DNA of 64,000 nt, taken from assembly GCF_014203535.1 (NCBI RefSeq), contig NZ_JACHJI010000012.1, positions 1-64,000 on the forward strand. The letters are read 5' to 3'. The DNA comes from Streptomyces griseomycini. Its GTDB lineage: Bacteria > Actinomycetota > Actinomycetes > Streptomycetales > Streptomycetaceae. The position numbers and the translations under genes are program-made. The stretch's first letter is position 1. The number at the start of each line of letters is the position of its first letter. Below are positions 17,330 to 26,169 of this stretch, in pieces. The notes below the pieces were generated by a model that saw nothing but the letters and a program-made list of their open reading frames with translations, was not told where the DNA came from and did not search any database.

Positions 17330-20300
17330 CAGTAGGCTCGTTCCAATCCGCGACGGACCAGGCAGACAGCGGCCACAACCTTGACGACCGGCTGCGACAG
17401 CCCGTTGGCAAGAGAGGACAGCACCTCCGCGTCGGTGACCAGGCTCTCTGTGTCTCCAAGAAGTCGGCCAGCCGCCTGGCGAGCCTTCGCCTGGGAGTGC
17501 AGAACTGCCGAGACCTCTAGTGCCTTCTGCTGGGCATCCTTACAGACTGCCGCCAGGTCGGTGTGCTTGCGCAGGAAGCTCAGCGCAGCCTGCTGTGCGT
17601 CCGCGGTGTACGTCGCAGCGTGCTCCTGCCCACCAAACACCCTGAACAGTTCCGTAGCGCGCTGGTTGTTGTAGTTGCGGTCTCCTTTGCTCTTGTCGTA
17701 GGGCCGGTTGAGGAAGGCCAACTGCGCTTCGTTGGTCACGGGCCGGTTGGTACCCGACTCGATCCAGACACGCTTGATCACGGGCGGGAAGATTCGGTCC
17801 GCCTGGCGCCGGAGTGCCCGTTCCGCGTCAGGGCTGTCCTTCACATGCCGCAGCGCGTCAGCGGTGTCCGCCTCGATGAGGAAGTCGAAGCCGAAGTACG
17901 GCTGCGGTTCCTGGCCGGGGCGCATGCCGCGGTCGATCCGCCAGAACGCAGCGCTCTGGCCGAGGCTGTCGGTGAGTACGGCTTCCGACAGCATGTCGAT
18001 CAACGGGTTACCCACCCGGAAGAGCCGCGCGTCGCCGCTCCGGAGAGCACGGGAACGGTTGAACATTCCGTGAGCGAGTTCGTCGTCCGGGACGCGGTCC
18101 TTGACCCGCTTCCAGTGACGGGGAGCGAGGAGCGGGCGAGTCCCGCTGTCGTTGACGAGGAAACGACGAGCCGGCGATCCGTGGATGGACCGTTCAATGT
18201 GACGGAGTTTGATGCCGCCGTTGTTGGTGTCCGTGTACGTCAGGAGCGCTTCTTCCATCTCCCGCCAACCGAACTCGACGTCCGTCAGCGCGGCCGGAAT
18301 GCTGCGCAGGCGTTGCGTGGACACGTGGATCGACTCCAGGAGATCCATCTTCCGGATCTCATCGCGCTCCTTGGCCAGCCGGGTCTTCACCGCTTCCTGC
18401 TGTCCGACGAGCCCTTCAGGTCCCTCTTCGGCGGCAAGCGCCCACACTCCGGGCAGCGACTCGGCGATAGCGTCCTGCAGAGTGGACTTTGAGCCGTCGA
18501 ACAGTGTGTAGCCGTCGGCCAGGAGAGCAGCCCAAGCCTCGGTAAACGAGCCGTCGGAACCGTTCTCCTCGGCGAGCCGGTACTGGAGTGCCGGACCACT
18601 TTCCGCGGATTGAGCCGTTCCCGGGTAGCGGTCAACACGTCCGAGTCGTTGTTCCAACTGATTTGGCGACCAGGGAAGCCTCACGTGAACGACACAGTCG
18701 GTAGCCTGCAGATTCAGACCGTCCTCTGCCGTGTCGTCGACAAAGAGCACGGCCTGCCCCGGTGCGTGATCCGACCAGCGGGCAAGGTCGGCAGCCGCCT
18801 CAGCGGCATCCCGAGCCAGAGTGTGCTCGGCGATCATGGCCTTCGGGACGTCAGCGCGGAACTGACCCGCGAGCATGCTGGCCAGTCGGCCAGGACCGCA
18901 GAAGACGACAGTGCGCTTCGCTGCCTGAATGGCGGGGGAGAGCGCGCGGGTGACGTCCTTGAGGGGCTGGCTGGCCGATTCCTCATCGGCGGGCCAGCCG
19001 TTCTCGGCCTCGGCGAGTACATCGTGTTCGCAGGGAACCACCGGCACCGCCGACAGCACTCGCTTCTCCTGCTCGGAGAGACCAGCCCGCTCGGCGGCCC
19101 CGGAATCAGCGGTAACCCGCCAGCGGAGGACGTCGATGGCGTCGTACGGAAGCGCAGGAGCGCGAGAGGTGAGCACCGCTAGCGGCATGGCGTACGAAGC
19201 CATGTCGTGGCTGAGGCCCTCGTTCTCCAGGTGCTCGCGTACGGCGCTCCACCAGCACATCACGAAGGTTGCGCCGGCGTCCAAGACGGAGGAAGAGGAG
19301 CGGATGGCTCGAGGACGCTGCCGCCCGCGGACCTCGTAGGGGAGCATTTCGGCATCCGGGCCGCGGTGGTCCTGCAGCACCGTTTCCCGTCGGTTGCGAA
19401 TCACTCGACGGTGGATCCGATAGGTCTCGCTGATGTGAGCGCGCAGCTCAGTGACCTTACGGGCGAATTCCTCCTGTTGATCCTGGTCCTTGAGTTCGTC
19501 CTCGTCGTCCAGCATGTCCAGGACCTGGTCGGCGAGCTCGCGCAGGCGGACGTCGCCGGCCGGGACCTGCGAACGGATCTCCTCGATGCTGTCGCGGATG
19601 ACGTAGGTGTACTCCGGGTCGAGCGAGTAGACGGAGTTCGCCAACTCCTCGCGCATGCGATACCGGGCTTCGAACTCCTCCCGCTTCTCCCAGGAGTAGA
19701 GCTCCGGGTCGAGCAAATGGAGGAGACCCAGGTTCGTCAGGTACCCCGACGTCACAGGCGTGGCGGAGAGGAGAAGCAGACGCTCCGCCGAGTGCGCGAG
19801 CTCGCGCAGCTCCACGTACGGTGTGGCTGCCGGGTCGTCATGCACGAGAGCATGCGCCTCGTCGACCACGACGAGGTCGAAGTAGTGGTAGTCGGCCCAC
19901 TTGCCCGGCGTCTCGTGCTTGGTGACCACGACGGTGGCCGCCGGGAAGTCCTCGATGTGGAACTTGCTCCTGAGCTCGGACAGCCACTGCCTCCGCAAGG
20001 GGGACGGTGACACGACGACCACGCGGGCGCGCGGGTTGTCGATGAGAGTCTGACGGACGACGTACCCCGCCTCGATCGTCTTGCCCAGGCCGACCTCATC
20101 GGCTAGCAGGTACCGCTGCACGGGGTCGGACAGGACCGTGAGCGCAGCGTTCACCTGGTGAGGAAAGATCTCCACCGTCGACGACAGGAACGTGCTCATG
20201 TCGGCGCATGCGCCGCGTTGCTGCACCAGGTTTCTGAGCATGGGAAGCCGGGCGTCCCGGTACGGGGTTGTGCTGCCACCACGCACGGTCAGGTCCGCCG

Positions 20301-20670
20301 CAGGGTCCTGCACCGGACGGTCCCACCGAACGAAGAGTTCCTCCTCGGGGATCGGCAGGTCGAACTCGACGTTCGGGATGCGCACGATGTACGAGCGCCG
20401 TGCCGGCTCGGCAAGTTTCACGCGCGCCGTGTTCCACAGTCCCTCGGAGTTGCGCCACCACACGCGCTCCTCCGGTTCGAGCACCTCGCGGCGCACCTTC
20501 GACGCCGGCACCCACTCCGACTCCGCGACAACGTGCGCGGGCGACTCGAAGTAGTCGACCCGGACCCTGCTCCCCTCTACCGCTCCGACGACCCCAATGC
20601 CGAAACCCCCACCAATCGAGACGAATGTCCCGACCTCATAACTTGCCAAAGTTGCTTCCCCCAACTTCAT
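17329..20670 (-). CDS. dpdE: DpdE, SNF2-like helicase
   Basis: The first gene of the accessory operon encodes ~1113 residues. It has SNF2/HepA-type motifs: Walker A LADEVGLGKTIEAG near 193, DEAH VVVDEAHAL near 270, and motif VI QLEQRLGRVDRYPG near 680. An N-terminal SH3/Tudor-like segment (YEVGTFVSIGGGFGIGVV, residues 10-27) precedes the helicase. I chose ATG 20668-20670 because translation from there begins MKLGEATLASYEVG, directly before this domain. The open frame extends to 20766, but that part overlaps a strong hairpin and looks non-coding. The RBS is weak, and a GTG 15 bases further upstream is possible. dpdE is needed for restriction in Salmonella. Confidence 0.87.
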   Translation of the reverse strand: MKLGEATLASYEVGTFVSIGGGFGIGVVGAVEGSRVRVDYFESPAHVVAESEWVPASKVRREVLEPEERVWWRNSEGLWNTARVKLAEPARRSYIVRIPNVEFDLPIPEEELFVRWDRPVQDPAADLTVRGGSTTPYRDARLPMLRNLVQQRGACADMSTFLSSTVEIFPHQVNAALTVLSDPVQRYLLADEVGLGKTIEAGYVVRQTLIDNPRARVVVVSPSPLRRQWLSELRSKFHIEDFPAATVVVTKHETPGKWADYHYFDLVVVDEAHALVHDDPAATPYVELRELAHSAERLLLLSATPVTSGYLTNLGLLHLLDPELYSWEKREEFEARYRMREELANSVYSLDPEYTYVIRDSIEEIRSQVPAGDVRLRELADQVLDMLDDEDELKDQDQQEEFARKVTELRAHISETYRIHRRVIRNRRETVLQDHRGPDAEMLPYEVRGRQRPRAIRSSSSVLDAGATFVMCWWSAVREHLENEGLSHDMASYAMPLAVLTSRAPALPYDAIDVLRWRVTADSGAAERAGLSEQEKRVLSAVPVVPCEHDVLAEAENGWPADEESASQPLKDVTRALSPAIQAAKRTVVFCGPGRLASMLAGQFRADVPKAMIAEHTLARDAAEAAADLARWSDHAPGQAVLFVDDTAEDGLNLQATDCVVHVRLPWSPNQLEQRLGRVDRYPGTAQSAESGPALQYRLAEENGSDGSFTEAWAALLADGYTLFDGSKSTLQDAIAESLPGVWALAAEEGPEGLVGQQEAVKTRLAKERDEIRKMDLLESIHVSTQRLRSIPAALTDVEFGWREMEEALLTYTDTNNGGIKLRHIERSIHGSPARRFLVNDSGTRPLLAPRHWKRVKDRVPDDELAHGMFNRSRALRSGDARLFRVGNPLIDMLSEAVLTDSLGQSAAFWRIDRGMRPGQEPQPYFGFDFLIEADTADALRHVKDSPDAERALRRQADRIFPPVIKRVWIESGTNRPVTNEAQLAFLNRPYDKSKGDRNYNNQRATELFRVFGGQEHAATYTADAQQAALSFLRKHTDLAAVCKDAQQKALEVSAVLHSQAKARQAAGRLLGDTESLVTDAEVLSSLANGLSQPVVKVVAAVCLVRRGLERAY

Positions 20671-20740
20671 GCGATCTGCAACCACTCTAGACCCGGCCAC
20701 CGACAACGCTCCCCCTCGGGGAATCCTCCGGGAGGTGCCG

Positions 20741-20772
20741 TCGGCGGTGGGACGAACTCGTCCCACCGCCGA
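20741..20772 (-). terminator. Perfect hairpin in the dpdE leader (terminator or attenuator)
   Basis: A 14-bp perfect inverted repeat (20741-20754 and 20759-20772, 4-base loop) lies about 70 bases upstream of the dpdE start and 160 bases downstream of the small membrane-protein gene. It may end that gene's transcript or control read-through into the dpd accessory operon. Confidence 0.55.
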
Positions 20773-20933
20773 ACGATCACCCCCTGCCCCGGGGCACGTC
20801 TCTTCTTCTCTTCCTCAGGGCTCGCTTTTCCGTGCGCTCGACGCACGGATGTCTCCGGCCTAGTCGAAGCCTTCGGCGAATTTTCACCCAGCTATTCGCG
20901 GGTGATGGATTGCTCCCCTCGTGTATTAGAGTT

Positions 20934-21143
20934 TCAGTGCCGCCAGGGAATTCCGTGAGCCGTGAGGAGGTTCGCGAGGATGTTCACCAAGACACCGAAG
21001 GAAATGGCCGTGAAGAAGTTGGCGAAGCGGCGCAGGGGCTTGACGAAAGCATGGGAGACCGAGATGGAAACAGCGAAACGCCTCCCGCCGACGGAAGCCT
21101 GAAAGGTATCCGGGTTCGACTCCGGGTCGAGCGAGTGATTCAT
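20934..21143 (-). CDS. Small membrane protein upstream of dpdE, unknown function
   Basis: A 69-residue open frame. ATG 21141-21143 is preceded at a good distance by AGGGGGT (21149-21155), one of the best ribosome sites in the island. Residues 1-20 are polar. Residues 42-62 (FFTAISFGVLVNILANLL) form one membrane helix, and a basic segment RRFANFF lies just before it. The C-terminus is short. I recognise no family. It points the same way as dpdE, 263 bases upstream, with hairpins between them. Small membrane proteins beside defence operons can be effectors or regulators; here that is only a possibility. Confidence 0.55.
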   Translation of the reverse strand: MNHSLDPESNPDTFQASVGGRRFAVSISVSHAFVKPLRRFANFFTAISFGVLVNILANLLTAHGIPWRH

Positions 21144-21728
21144 TAACTACCCCCTGAGTGCCTTAAAGAGTGGCCGCTTAGCCTGTTTGCTGAGCAAATT
21201 TCCACTTGGCCAGTTTGTCGTGATTTGCGCACGCCAGTTGAACAGATGACACCCCGACGCGGCCGTCGCGGGGCGCATCAAGGCGCATCTTGGCGCCACC
21301 GCAAACTCCCCGAATAGCGGTCACGCCGTTGATGTTAAGAGCATCTCATGTTGGCACCAGAATCAACAACATGTCCTGGAAATCTCATAGTTGAATAGCC
21401 GTCAGTGTGTGCTGACCTGGTGTTATGTCGACGGATCCCTTGCCGGCCTCGTGAGTTACATATGGGCGGTTTCGCGTCTATTTGAGCCTATTCTAACCCT
21501 AATGTTCAACGCCACCTCCCCTGTAGGACGACCCCGTGCCGGGGTGGCATGTTCGGGGGGAGGGATGGGTCCTCAGAGATGTTTGCATAAGGGAAGTTAG
21601 GGCGGGTCTTCGATCTTGGGTGATCTGATTGAGGGTGTGGCCGCCGCGTTGGGAAGTGGCGGGGATTTGCTCTGCTTAGGCCTTCGAAGGTTTGGAGGAG
21701 GGGGTAACTCTTCTCTTCAATGCAAAAC
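21144..21728. other. Long low-GC intergenic region with short stem-loops
   Basis: These ~585 bases separate the modification genes (ending 21783) from the small membrane-protein and dpdE transcription units. The stretch is noticeably AT-richer than its surroundings. I see no convincing gene on either strand. It has several short dyads, for example around 21,247-21,268 (GACGCGGCCGTC) and 21,530-21,545 (CCCCGTGCCGGGG). The promoter for the 69-residue gene, and perhaps for dpdE, should lie at its left side. A small RNA is possible but cannot be shown by eye. Confidence 0.4.
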
Positions 21729-21757
21729 GGGGCGGTTCTCGCTTGGAGAACCGCCCC
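21729..21757 (-). terminator. Rho-independent terminator of the modification operon
   Basis: A perfect 12-bp stem (21729-21740 with 21746-21757, 5-base loop) is followed on the minus strand by GTTTTGC. It lies 25 bases past the dpdB stop. The T-run makes it a classical intrinsic terminator, which is unusual for Streptomyces and fits a foreign origin. Confidence 0.85.
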
Positions 21758-21782
21758 GAAGGGGGAATTAAAATCCGTACGT

Positions 21783-22913
21783 TTATCCCCGAATGGTTCG
21801 CATGAGCAGGTCGGTAAGCAGGCGTACGTCATTGGGGGTGTTCTGGAGGCCATTCCACCGACGCTCCTCGCCGCTGGGGAATCGCCACATGCCGGAGGTC
21901 CAGGCCGTCACCGGCATCAAATTCAGGACGGCCGCGCGGATCTCGTCGGAGTCCACCTCCTCCGCCGGCATGCCCTCCGTGAGCGCGTCCATGACGAAGC
22001 CCATCGCCTGGATGCCGACGCCGTGGGTCAGGCGGGACTGGCGCGGGGGGAGCAGCCAGGCGTTGGAGAACGTCTCCCGGACGATGTTCCAGAACGAGCG
22101 AAGGTGGAGAACCATGCGGTCCACGTCGCCCGAGCCGTCCTCCGGGTTCCGGTACTGGTAGAGCGCGCCCTCGAAGAGGCTGTGCTCCAGCATCTTCAGG
22201 ATGCTGTTGTCCTTGATGTTGCCCAGGGGAGAGGTCGGGCTGGACACCCGCCCGTAGAAGGCGCCCGCTCCATCGGTGTTCAGCCGCGTCATCAGCAGGG
22301 CAGGCAGGCGGCGCTTGGCGTACGCGGGAGGCAACTGGCCGACGGTGTCCGGGAGAAGCTCGTGGATCAGGCCCTTGGGGAGCGGCTTGGTGGAGTTCAC
22401 CAGGATGAACTGGGACCGCTGGTCCTCCTGGCTGTCGGCGATGAAGCCGACCGCGGCGACGGGGAACTCCGCGAGATCGGCGTCACGGATCGCGGCGCTG
22501 CGCTGCTGACCGTCGACAAGCCACGCCGGCTTCTCGTGCTCGTCCATCGTCTCGGAGTAGCGGATCTCCAACTCGCCCGGAATGGAGGGAGCGTCGGGGG
22601 AGGAGCCGCGCTGGCTCGGAATGAACTTCACCGACTGGTCGAAGGCAAGCACGAGCGCGTTGGGCAGCATGGCGCCGTCCGACTCCAGGTAGCGCCGGAT
22701 GGAGCGGATGTGGCTCAGAACCTCCGGGCGCTGGTAGCCCTGGAGGGTGGCGTCCTCGTCCCGGTGGACACGTGAGACCGCCGCGAAATGGTGAATCTTC
22801 TTACCGTCCACGGCAAAGCAGTAGATCCGGCGGTCCCCCTGCCGCAGTTCAAGGGCGGGAAGTCGCAGGGTGTGGTGGTCGGCCACCGATTCTCCTCGTG
22901 CAGGTTCGGACAC
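21783..22913 (-). CDS. dpdB: DpdB, DGQHR-domain protein (copy 1)
   Basis: A 376-residue protein related to the DndB/DGQHR family. The family motif appears as VDGQQRSAA near residue 141. An N-terminal strand-rich region includes GYQRPEVLSHIRSIRRYLE, also shared with its paralogue. DpdA and DpdB together are enough to put preQ0 into DNA in Salmonella; DpdB probably works as an NTP-using partner of DpdA. A GTG at residue 10 (VADHHTLRLP) is an alternative start. It begins 15 bases after dpdA, so it is in the same operon. The second copy at 24152-25285 has the same layout but clearly diverged sequence. Confidence 0.85.
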   Translation of the reverse strand: MSEPARGESVADHHTLRLPALELRQGDRRIYCFAVDGKKIHHFAAVSRVHRDEDATLQGYQRPEVLSHIRSIRRYLESDGAMLPNALVLAFDQSVKFIPSQRGSSPDAPSIPGELEIRYSETMDEHEKPAWLVDGQQRSAAIRDADLAEFPVAAVGFIADSQEDQRSQFILVNSTKPLPKGLIHELLPDTVGQLPPAYAKRRLPALLMTRLNTDGAGAFYGRVSSPTSPLGNIKDNSILKMLEHSLFEGALYQYRNPEDGSGDVDRMVLHLRSFWNIVRETFSNAWLLPPRQSRLTHGVGIQAMGFVMDALTEGMPAEEVDSDEIRAAVLNLMPVTAWTSGMWRFPSGEERRWNGLQNTPNDVRLLTDLLMRTIRG

Positions 22914-22928
22914 TGTCCATGGGGTTGA

Positions 22929-24155
22929 TCAAGCGAAGGTGAGCGAGCGCATCTTCGCTTCGAGTATCGAGAGGTTATGGAATCCGCGGCGCTTGTTGCG
23001 TTCGGTTCCACGAAAAATTGCAATTTCGATTCCATGCTTGCGGCAGAGTGCGCACGGGCACTCCCGCCAAGGCGCATTCTTGAGCGTGCGTTCGTACGCG
23101 GGGAGGTAGCTCTTCTTCTTGGGCCCGAGCACGAGAGCCTCGTATTCGCCGAGGATCTGCAGGACGTCCGCAACGGTGACGGCGTCCTGGTCCTCGTCGT
23201 GCTCGCGCAGGGCGCGGAGGCATGCGCGTTCACAGGCGATCGCGTCGGCCTGGGAGACTTGCCCGGAAAGGATCAGACGCTTCAGTGCGGGGTTGCCGTC
23301 GACCTGAGGAACGCGGATGGCGGTGAAGGAGTCCGTAGCCGTGTGGTAGTTGTTCCGGTCGTCCATGAAGGCCTGGCGGAATGCCGATGTGCTGTCGAAA
23401 CTCTTGACCCCGAGTTGAGCGAAACGCTCCATGCTGTCCACGCGATTGATGCCGAGCAGATGGAGTTCCACGTCCGGCCTGCGGACCTCGTCGATGGCCT
23501 CCAAGCACGCCAGGATCTCGTGGGACTTGAGAGGCACCATGCCTCCGAGGGCGATGCGCTGGTAGCCCATCTCCTGCAACTTCGCGACACTGTGGGCGTA
23601 GCTCTCGGGCCCCCAGCCCTGCGCGGCACCCACCGGCTGAAACTTCTCCCCACGCCGTCGGGCCTCCTTCAGGAAGTCCTCGGCGAGCTTGAGCGAGATT
23701 TCCTGCCGCTCGATCCAGGCGGGGTCGGGCTCTTGCGAGGAGCCCGTGGGAATGTAGCCGAAAATGACGTGGTCGATGCTGACGCCGGCGTCGAATCCGC
23801 ATGACTCGTAGAAGCTGACCACCTCATCGACGGTGTAAGGCGGAATATCCTCATTGATGTAGTTGAAGGCTCCGCAGTCGCCGAGGGTGTGCATGTCCTT
23901 GTCGAGCCGGAAAAAGGCGCGCACGCCGAGCCGATACAGGCGCTCCCGTTGGGGGGTCGAGTACTTCCCTGCGCCCTTGACCGAACCGTCGATGATGGCC
24001 TTGCTGACGAGTATCCCGTCATAGGGGACGGGGGTGACCACCTCGTGGGCGTACTTGTCGTCGCGCTGTCGCACCCGGTACGGCGAGTACTCGTCGTTGA
24101 GGAAGTCGTATGTCGGACTTACCAGGTCCTGACTGTCCGGGAAATAGAATTTCAC
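22929..24155 (-). CDS. dpdA: DpdA, DNA-guanine transglycosylase (TGT-like)
   Basis: A 408-residue TIM-barrel protein of the tRNA-guanine transglycosylase superfamily. DpdA exchanges guanine in DNA for preQ0, the founding step of 7-deazaguanine DNA modification. TGT-like features are the core stretch RIALGGMVPL near residue 210, acidic residues around VSIDHVIFGYIP (one probably the catalytic Asp), and the C-terminal zinc pattern CPCALC at about 365 with a His 22 residues later in RRGFHN. The pattern TERNKRRGFHN is typical of DpdA rather than tRNA TGT. The start overlaps the upstream dpdB paralogue's stop (ATGA). No tRNA-specific queuosine genes lie nearby, which supports the DNA role. Confidence 0.92.
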   Translation of the reverse strand: MKFYFPDSQDLVSPTYDFLNDEYSPYRVRQRDDKYAHEVVTPVPYDGILVSKAIIDGSVKGAGKYSTPQRERLYRLGVRAFFRLDKDMHTLGDCGAFNYINEDIPPYTVDEVVSFYESCGFDAGVSIDHVIFGYIPTGSSQEPDPAWIERQEISLKLAEDFLKEARRRGEKFQPVGAAQGWGPESYAHSVAKLQEMGYQRIALGGMVPLKSHEILACLEAIDEVRRPDVELHLLGINRVDSMERFAQLGVKSFDSTSAFRQAFMDDRNNYHTATDSFTAIRVPQVDGNPALKRLILSGQVSQADAIACERACLRALREHDEDQDAVTVADVLQILGEYEALVLGPKKKSYLPAYERTLKNAPWRECPCALCRKHGIEIAIFRGTERNKRRGFHNLSILEAKMRSLTFA

Positions 24156-25285
24156 GCGACCTTGACCTTTTCGTGCACGTAGGTACGGAGGAGGAAGTTG
24201 GAAAGAGTACTGATGTGGCGAGGGTTGTTCTGGAGTTCATTCCAAGGAATGTTGAGGTCAGGCCACCGGCCACTCGTCCACCGGCAGTACGGCTGAATGA
24301 GTTCCAACTCCGCCCTGGCTTCCTTGATCGCGATGGGAGAGGACGGGGGGATGTTCATCATCACCCGGTCCATCAGGCGTCCCATGGACCTGATGCCCAC
24401 ACCGTGCATCAGGCGACTCTTGGTGGCCGGCAAACCCCATGCGTCGGGGAACGTCTCACGAACCGCTGTCCAGTACGTCACCAGGATCGAGCGGATGGTG
24501 GCGGTGTCCACCGTTCCGTTCGAGAGGTTCTTGTAGGGGGAGAAGACCCCGGTCGGCAGGTTCAGCGATTCCTGGATCGCCAGCATCAGACTGTTGTCCG
24601 CGACGACGGTGCTGCTCTTCTCCTTGGCGGTCGTCGACGCCCGACGCACCAGGCCGCGGAAAGGTGAGTCCTTGTCCTGGTTGAGCGCCTCGACCAGTGC
24701 CGAAGGCAGTTTGCGCGCGGAGAGCTTCGTGGGCAGGGCGGTGCCCACCTCGGGGAGCAGTTCCGAGACCAGGTTCGTCGGGAGCGGGGAGACGGTGTTG
24801 ACCCGCAGGAACTGGTCCCGCTGAGTTTCGAGGTCCTCCGACACGAAGCCGGCCACCGTCACCGCCAGCCCCGAGTTCCGTGTGCGGGCGAGGGCGAGAC
24901 TCCGCTGCTGACCGTCGACGATCCACGCCGGCCGTGGGGCGTCCGGGGAATCCGGGAGGGGAATCTCCAATGTGCCACTGGTGCAGAGGCCGTCGAAACT
25001 GCTGGGCCCAGGACTCGAGCGGAAGCGGACGGTGGAGGGGAGAGCCAGAATCAGCCCGTTGGGGAAGAGGACCTCGCCTCCGTCCAGGTACTCCAGGATC
25101 TGCCGGACATGCTGCTTCTTCTCGGGCCGCTGGTAGCCGATGAGCCGACCGGCCTCGTCACGCGAGATGCGTGCCACATCGGCGACCTGGCTGACCTCGT
25201 CTGCGGCGAGGGCGAACATGTACAGAGGAATGGTCGGGTGCTGCTCGACGCGCAGAGCGCGGCGCTTGATCACATGGGGGGTCAT
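24152..25285 (-). CDS. dpdB: DpdB paralogue, DGQHR-domain protein (copy 2)
   Basis: A 377-residue protein with the same architecture as copy 1: GYQRPEKKQHVRQILEYL near residue 50, VDGQQRSLA near 125, a central KDSPFRGLVRRAS, and the C-terminal pattern SRLMHGVGIRSMG shared with copy 1 (SRLTHGVGIQAMG). Overall identity looks modest, so this is an old duplication or a separate acquisition. It overlaps dpdA by 4 bases and is overlapped by the gene before it by 4 bases, so all four modification genes are co-translated. Having a DpdB on each side of DpdA suggests a hetero-oligomer or different target preferences (inference). Confidence 0.85.
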   Translation of the reverse strand: MTPHVIKRRALRVEQHPTIPLYMFALAADEVSQVADVARISRDEAGRLIGYQRPEKKQHVRQILEYLDGGEVLFPNGLILALPSTVRFRSSPGPSSFDGLCTSGTLEIPLPDSPDAPRPAWIVDGQQRSLALARTRNSGLAVTVAGFVSEDLETQRDQFLRVNTVSPLPTNLVSELLPEVGTALPTKLSARKLPSALVEALNQDKDSPFRGLVRRASTTAKEKSSTVVADNSLMLAIQESLNLPTGVFSPYKNLSNGTVDTATIRSILVTYWTAVRETFPDAWGLPATKSRLMHGVGIRSMGRLMDRVMMNIPPSSPIAIKEARAELELIQPYCRWTSGRWPDLNIPWNELQNNPRHISTLSNFLLRTYVHEKVKVA

Positions 25286-26169
25286 CGGTTCTCCACCGTG
25301 GCGTAGAGCTCAGCGAAGCGCTTCTGCTCGCAGGCCAGCCCTTGGTCCCGCAGCATGCGGAGCAGGCGGGTACGTGAATAGGACGGGTTCTGGGCCAGGC
25401 TTTCCCGTATGAAGGCGATGACGTTCTCGTCCGTCATCGGTGTGCGCTGATAGCGCTCCTTCTTCGAGACCTCGGACACCCACTTGTTCAGCTTGTCCCA
25501 TGTCTCAGGGGCGGTGAGTCGGGAGTCCGAGCAGTGCTCCAGCCACCAGGCGGCCATCCGTGCGTTCAGGCTGGTGAGAGTCCCCCCTAGAGAGTTGCGG
25601 AGGGATGCGTCGGCCGGTACCCGCGGCAGGTGAGGAAGATCACGGGCGCCGCCGATGAGGAGTGCCTCCGCCTTCATCGAGGAGAGAGCCTCGAGGTCGT
25701 CCTGCATCGCGGCGGCGTACACCTCGGAGAGGACGAGAAGTACGGGGCCCCTGTTGGCGAGTTCCGTCAAGGTGGCTGCCCCGCGTTCCCTCTGGAGTAG
25801 GCGCCACCAAGCGCTGCGGTCCTCGAAGGAGTGACCGACCGAATCCTCGTGCCGAGGCGTGAAAGTGGCTCCGTAGGCAGAAGCGAACGCCGATACTGGT
25901 TGCAGACCCAGTCCGGCTGAGGCAACCCACAGATCGGCAGTGAAGCCGGCCTGTGCCGCGACGGAGGGGAGTCGCTGAGCGCGAACCCAGTGATCCCCCT
26001 TGTAGAGCTGCTCCAGAGGGCGAGGATCCGAGGCGGAGCCGATCCTGCGGCACCATTCGGCGACACGCCCGTCCACCTGGCCCGCAGGCAGTTCCCGCAC
26101 TCGCAGTTCAACCGCTGGGGCTGCGGCTTTGCGGTCGGTGCACGTCACCACGATGGAAAGCTGGCTCAT
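25282..26169 (-). CDS. dpdC: Probable DpdC (preQ0-in-DNA to amide conversion), tentative
   Basis: A 295-residue protein that opens the modification operon. ATG 26167-26169 (MSQLSIVVTCTDRK) is preceded by GGGAG. The frame stays open far upstream only because it is antisense to the que genes. Residues 1-190 resemble YaaA/DUF6884-like proteins, with VVTCTDRK at the N-terminus, YKGDHWVRAQRL near 57 and ASAGLGL near 85. The last ~50 residues form a small helical domain (SRTRLLRMLRDQGLACEQKRF). In Salmonella DpdC turns the nitrile of preQ0 in DNA into an amide. I assign it by position and size, with only moderate certainty. It overlaps dpdB copy 2 (ATGA). Confidence 0.6.
   Translation of the reverse strand: MSQLSIVVTCTDRKAAAPAVELRVRELPAGQVDGRVAEWCRRIGSASDPRPLEQLYKGDHWVRAQRLPSVAAQAGFTADLWVASAGLGLQPVSAFASAYGATFTPRHEDSVGHSFEDRSAWWRLLQRERGAATLTELANRGPVLLVLSEVYAAAMQDDLEALSSMKAEALLIGGARDLPHLPRVPADASLRNSLGGTLTSLNARMAAWWLEHCSDSRLTAPETWDKLNKWVSEVSKKERYQRTPMTDENVIAFIRESLAQNPSYSRTRLLRMLRDQGLACEQKRFAELYATVENR

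Noticed and set aside
3087..20670. Assignment of the helicase/ATPase/PLD operon to DISARM, BREX or a Dnd/Ssp system
   Set aside because: No methylase, PglZ, BrxC or DndCDE is present. Gene order, PLD protein, DGQHR proteins and the TGT-like enzyme all point to Dpd.
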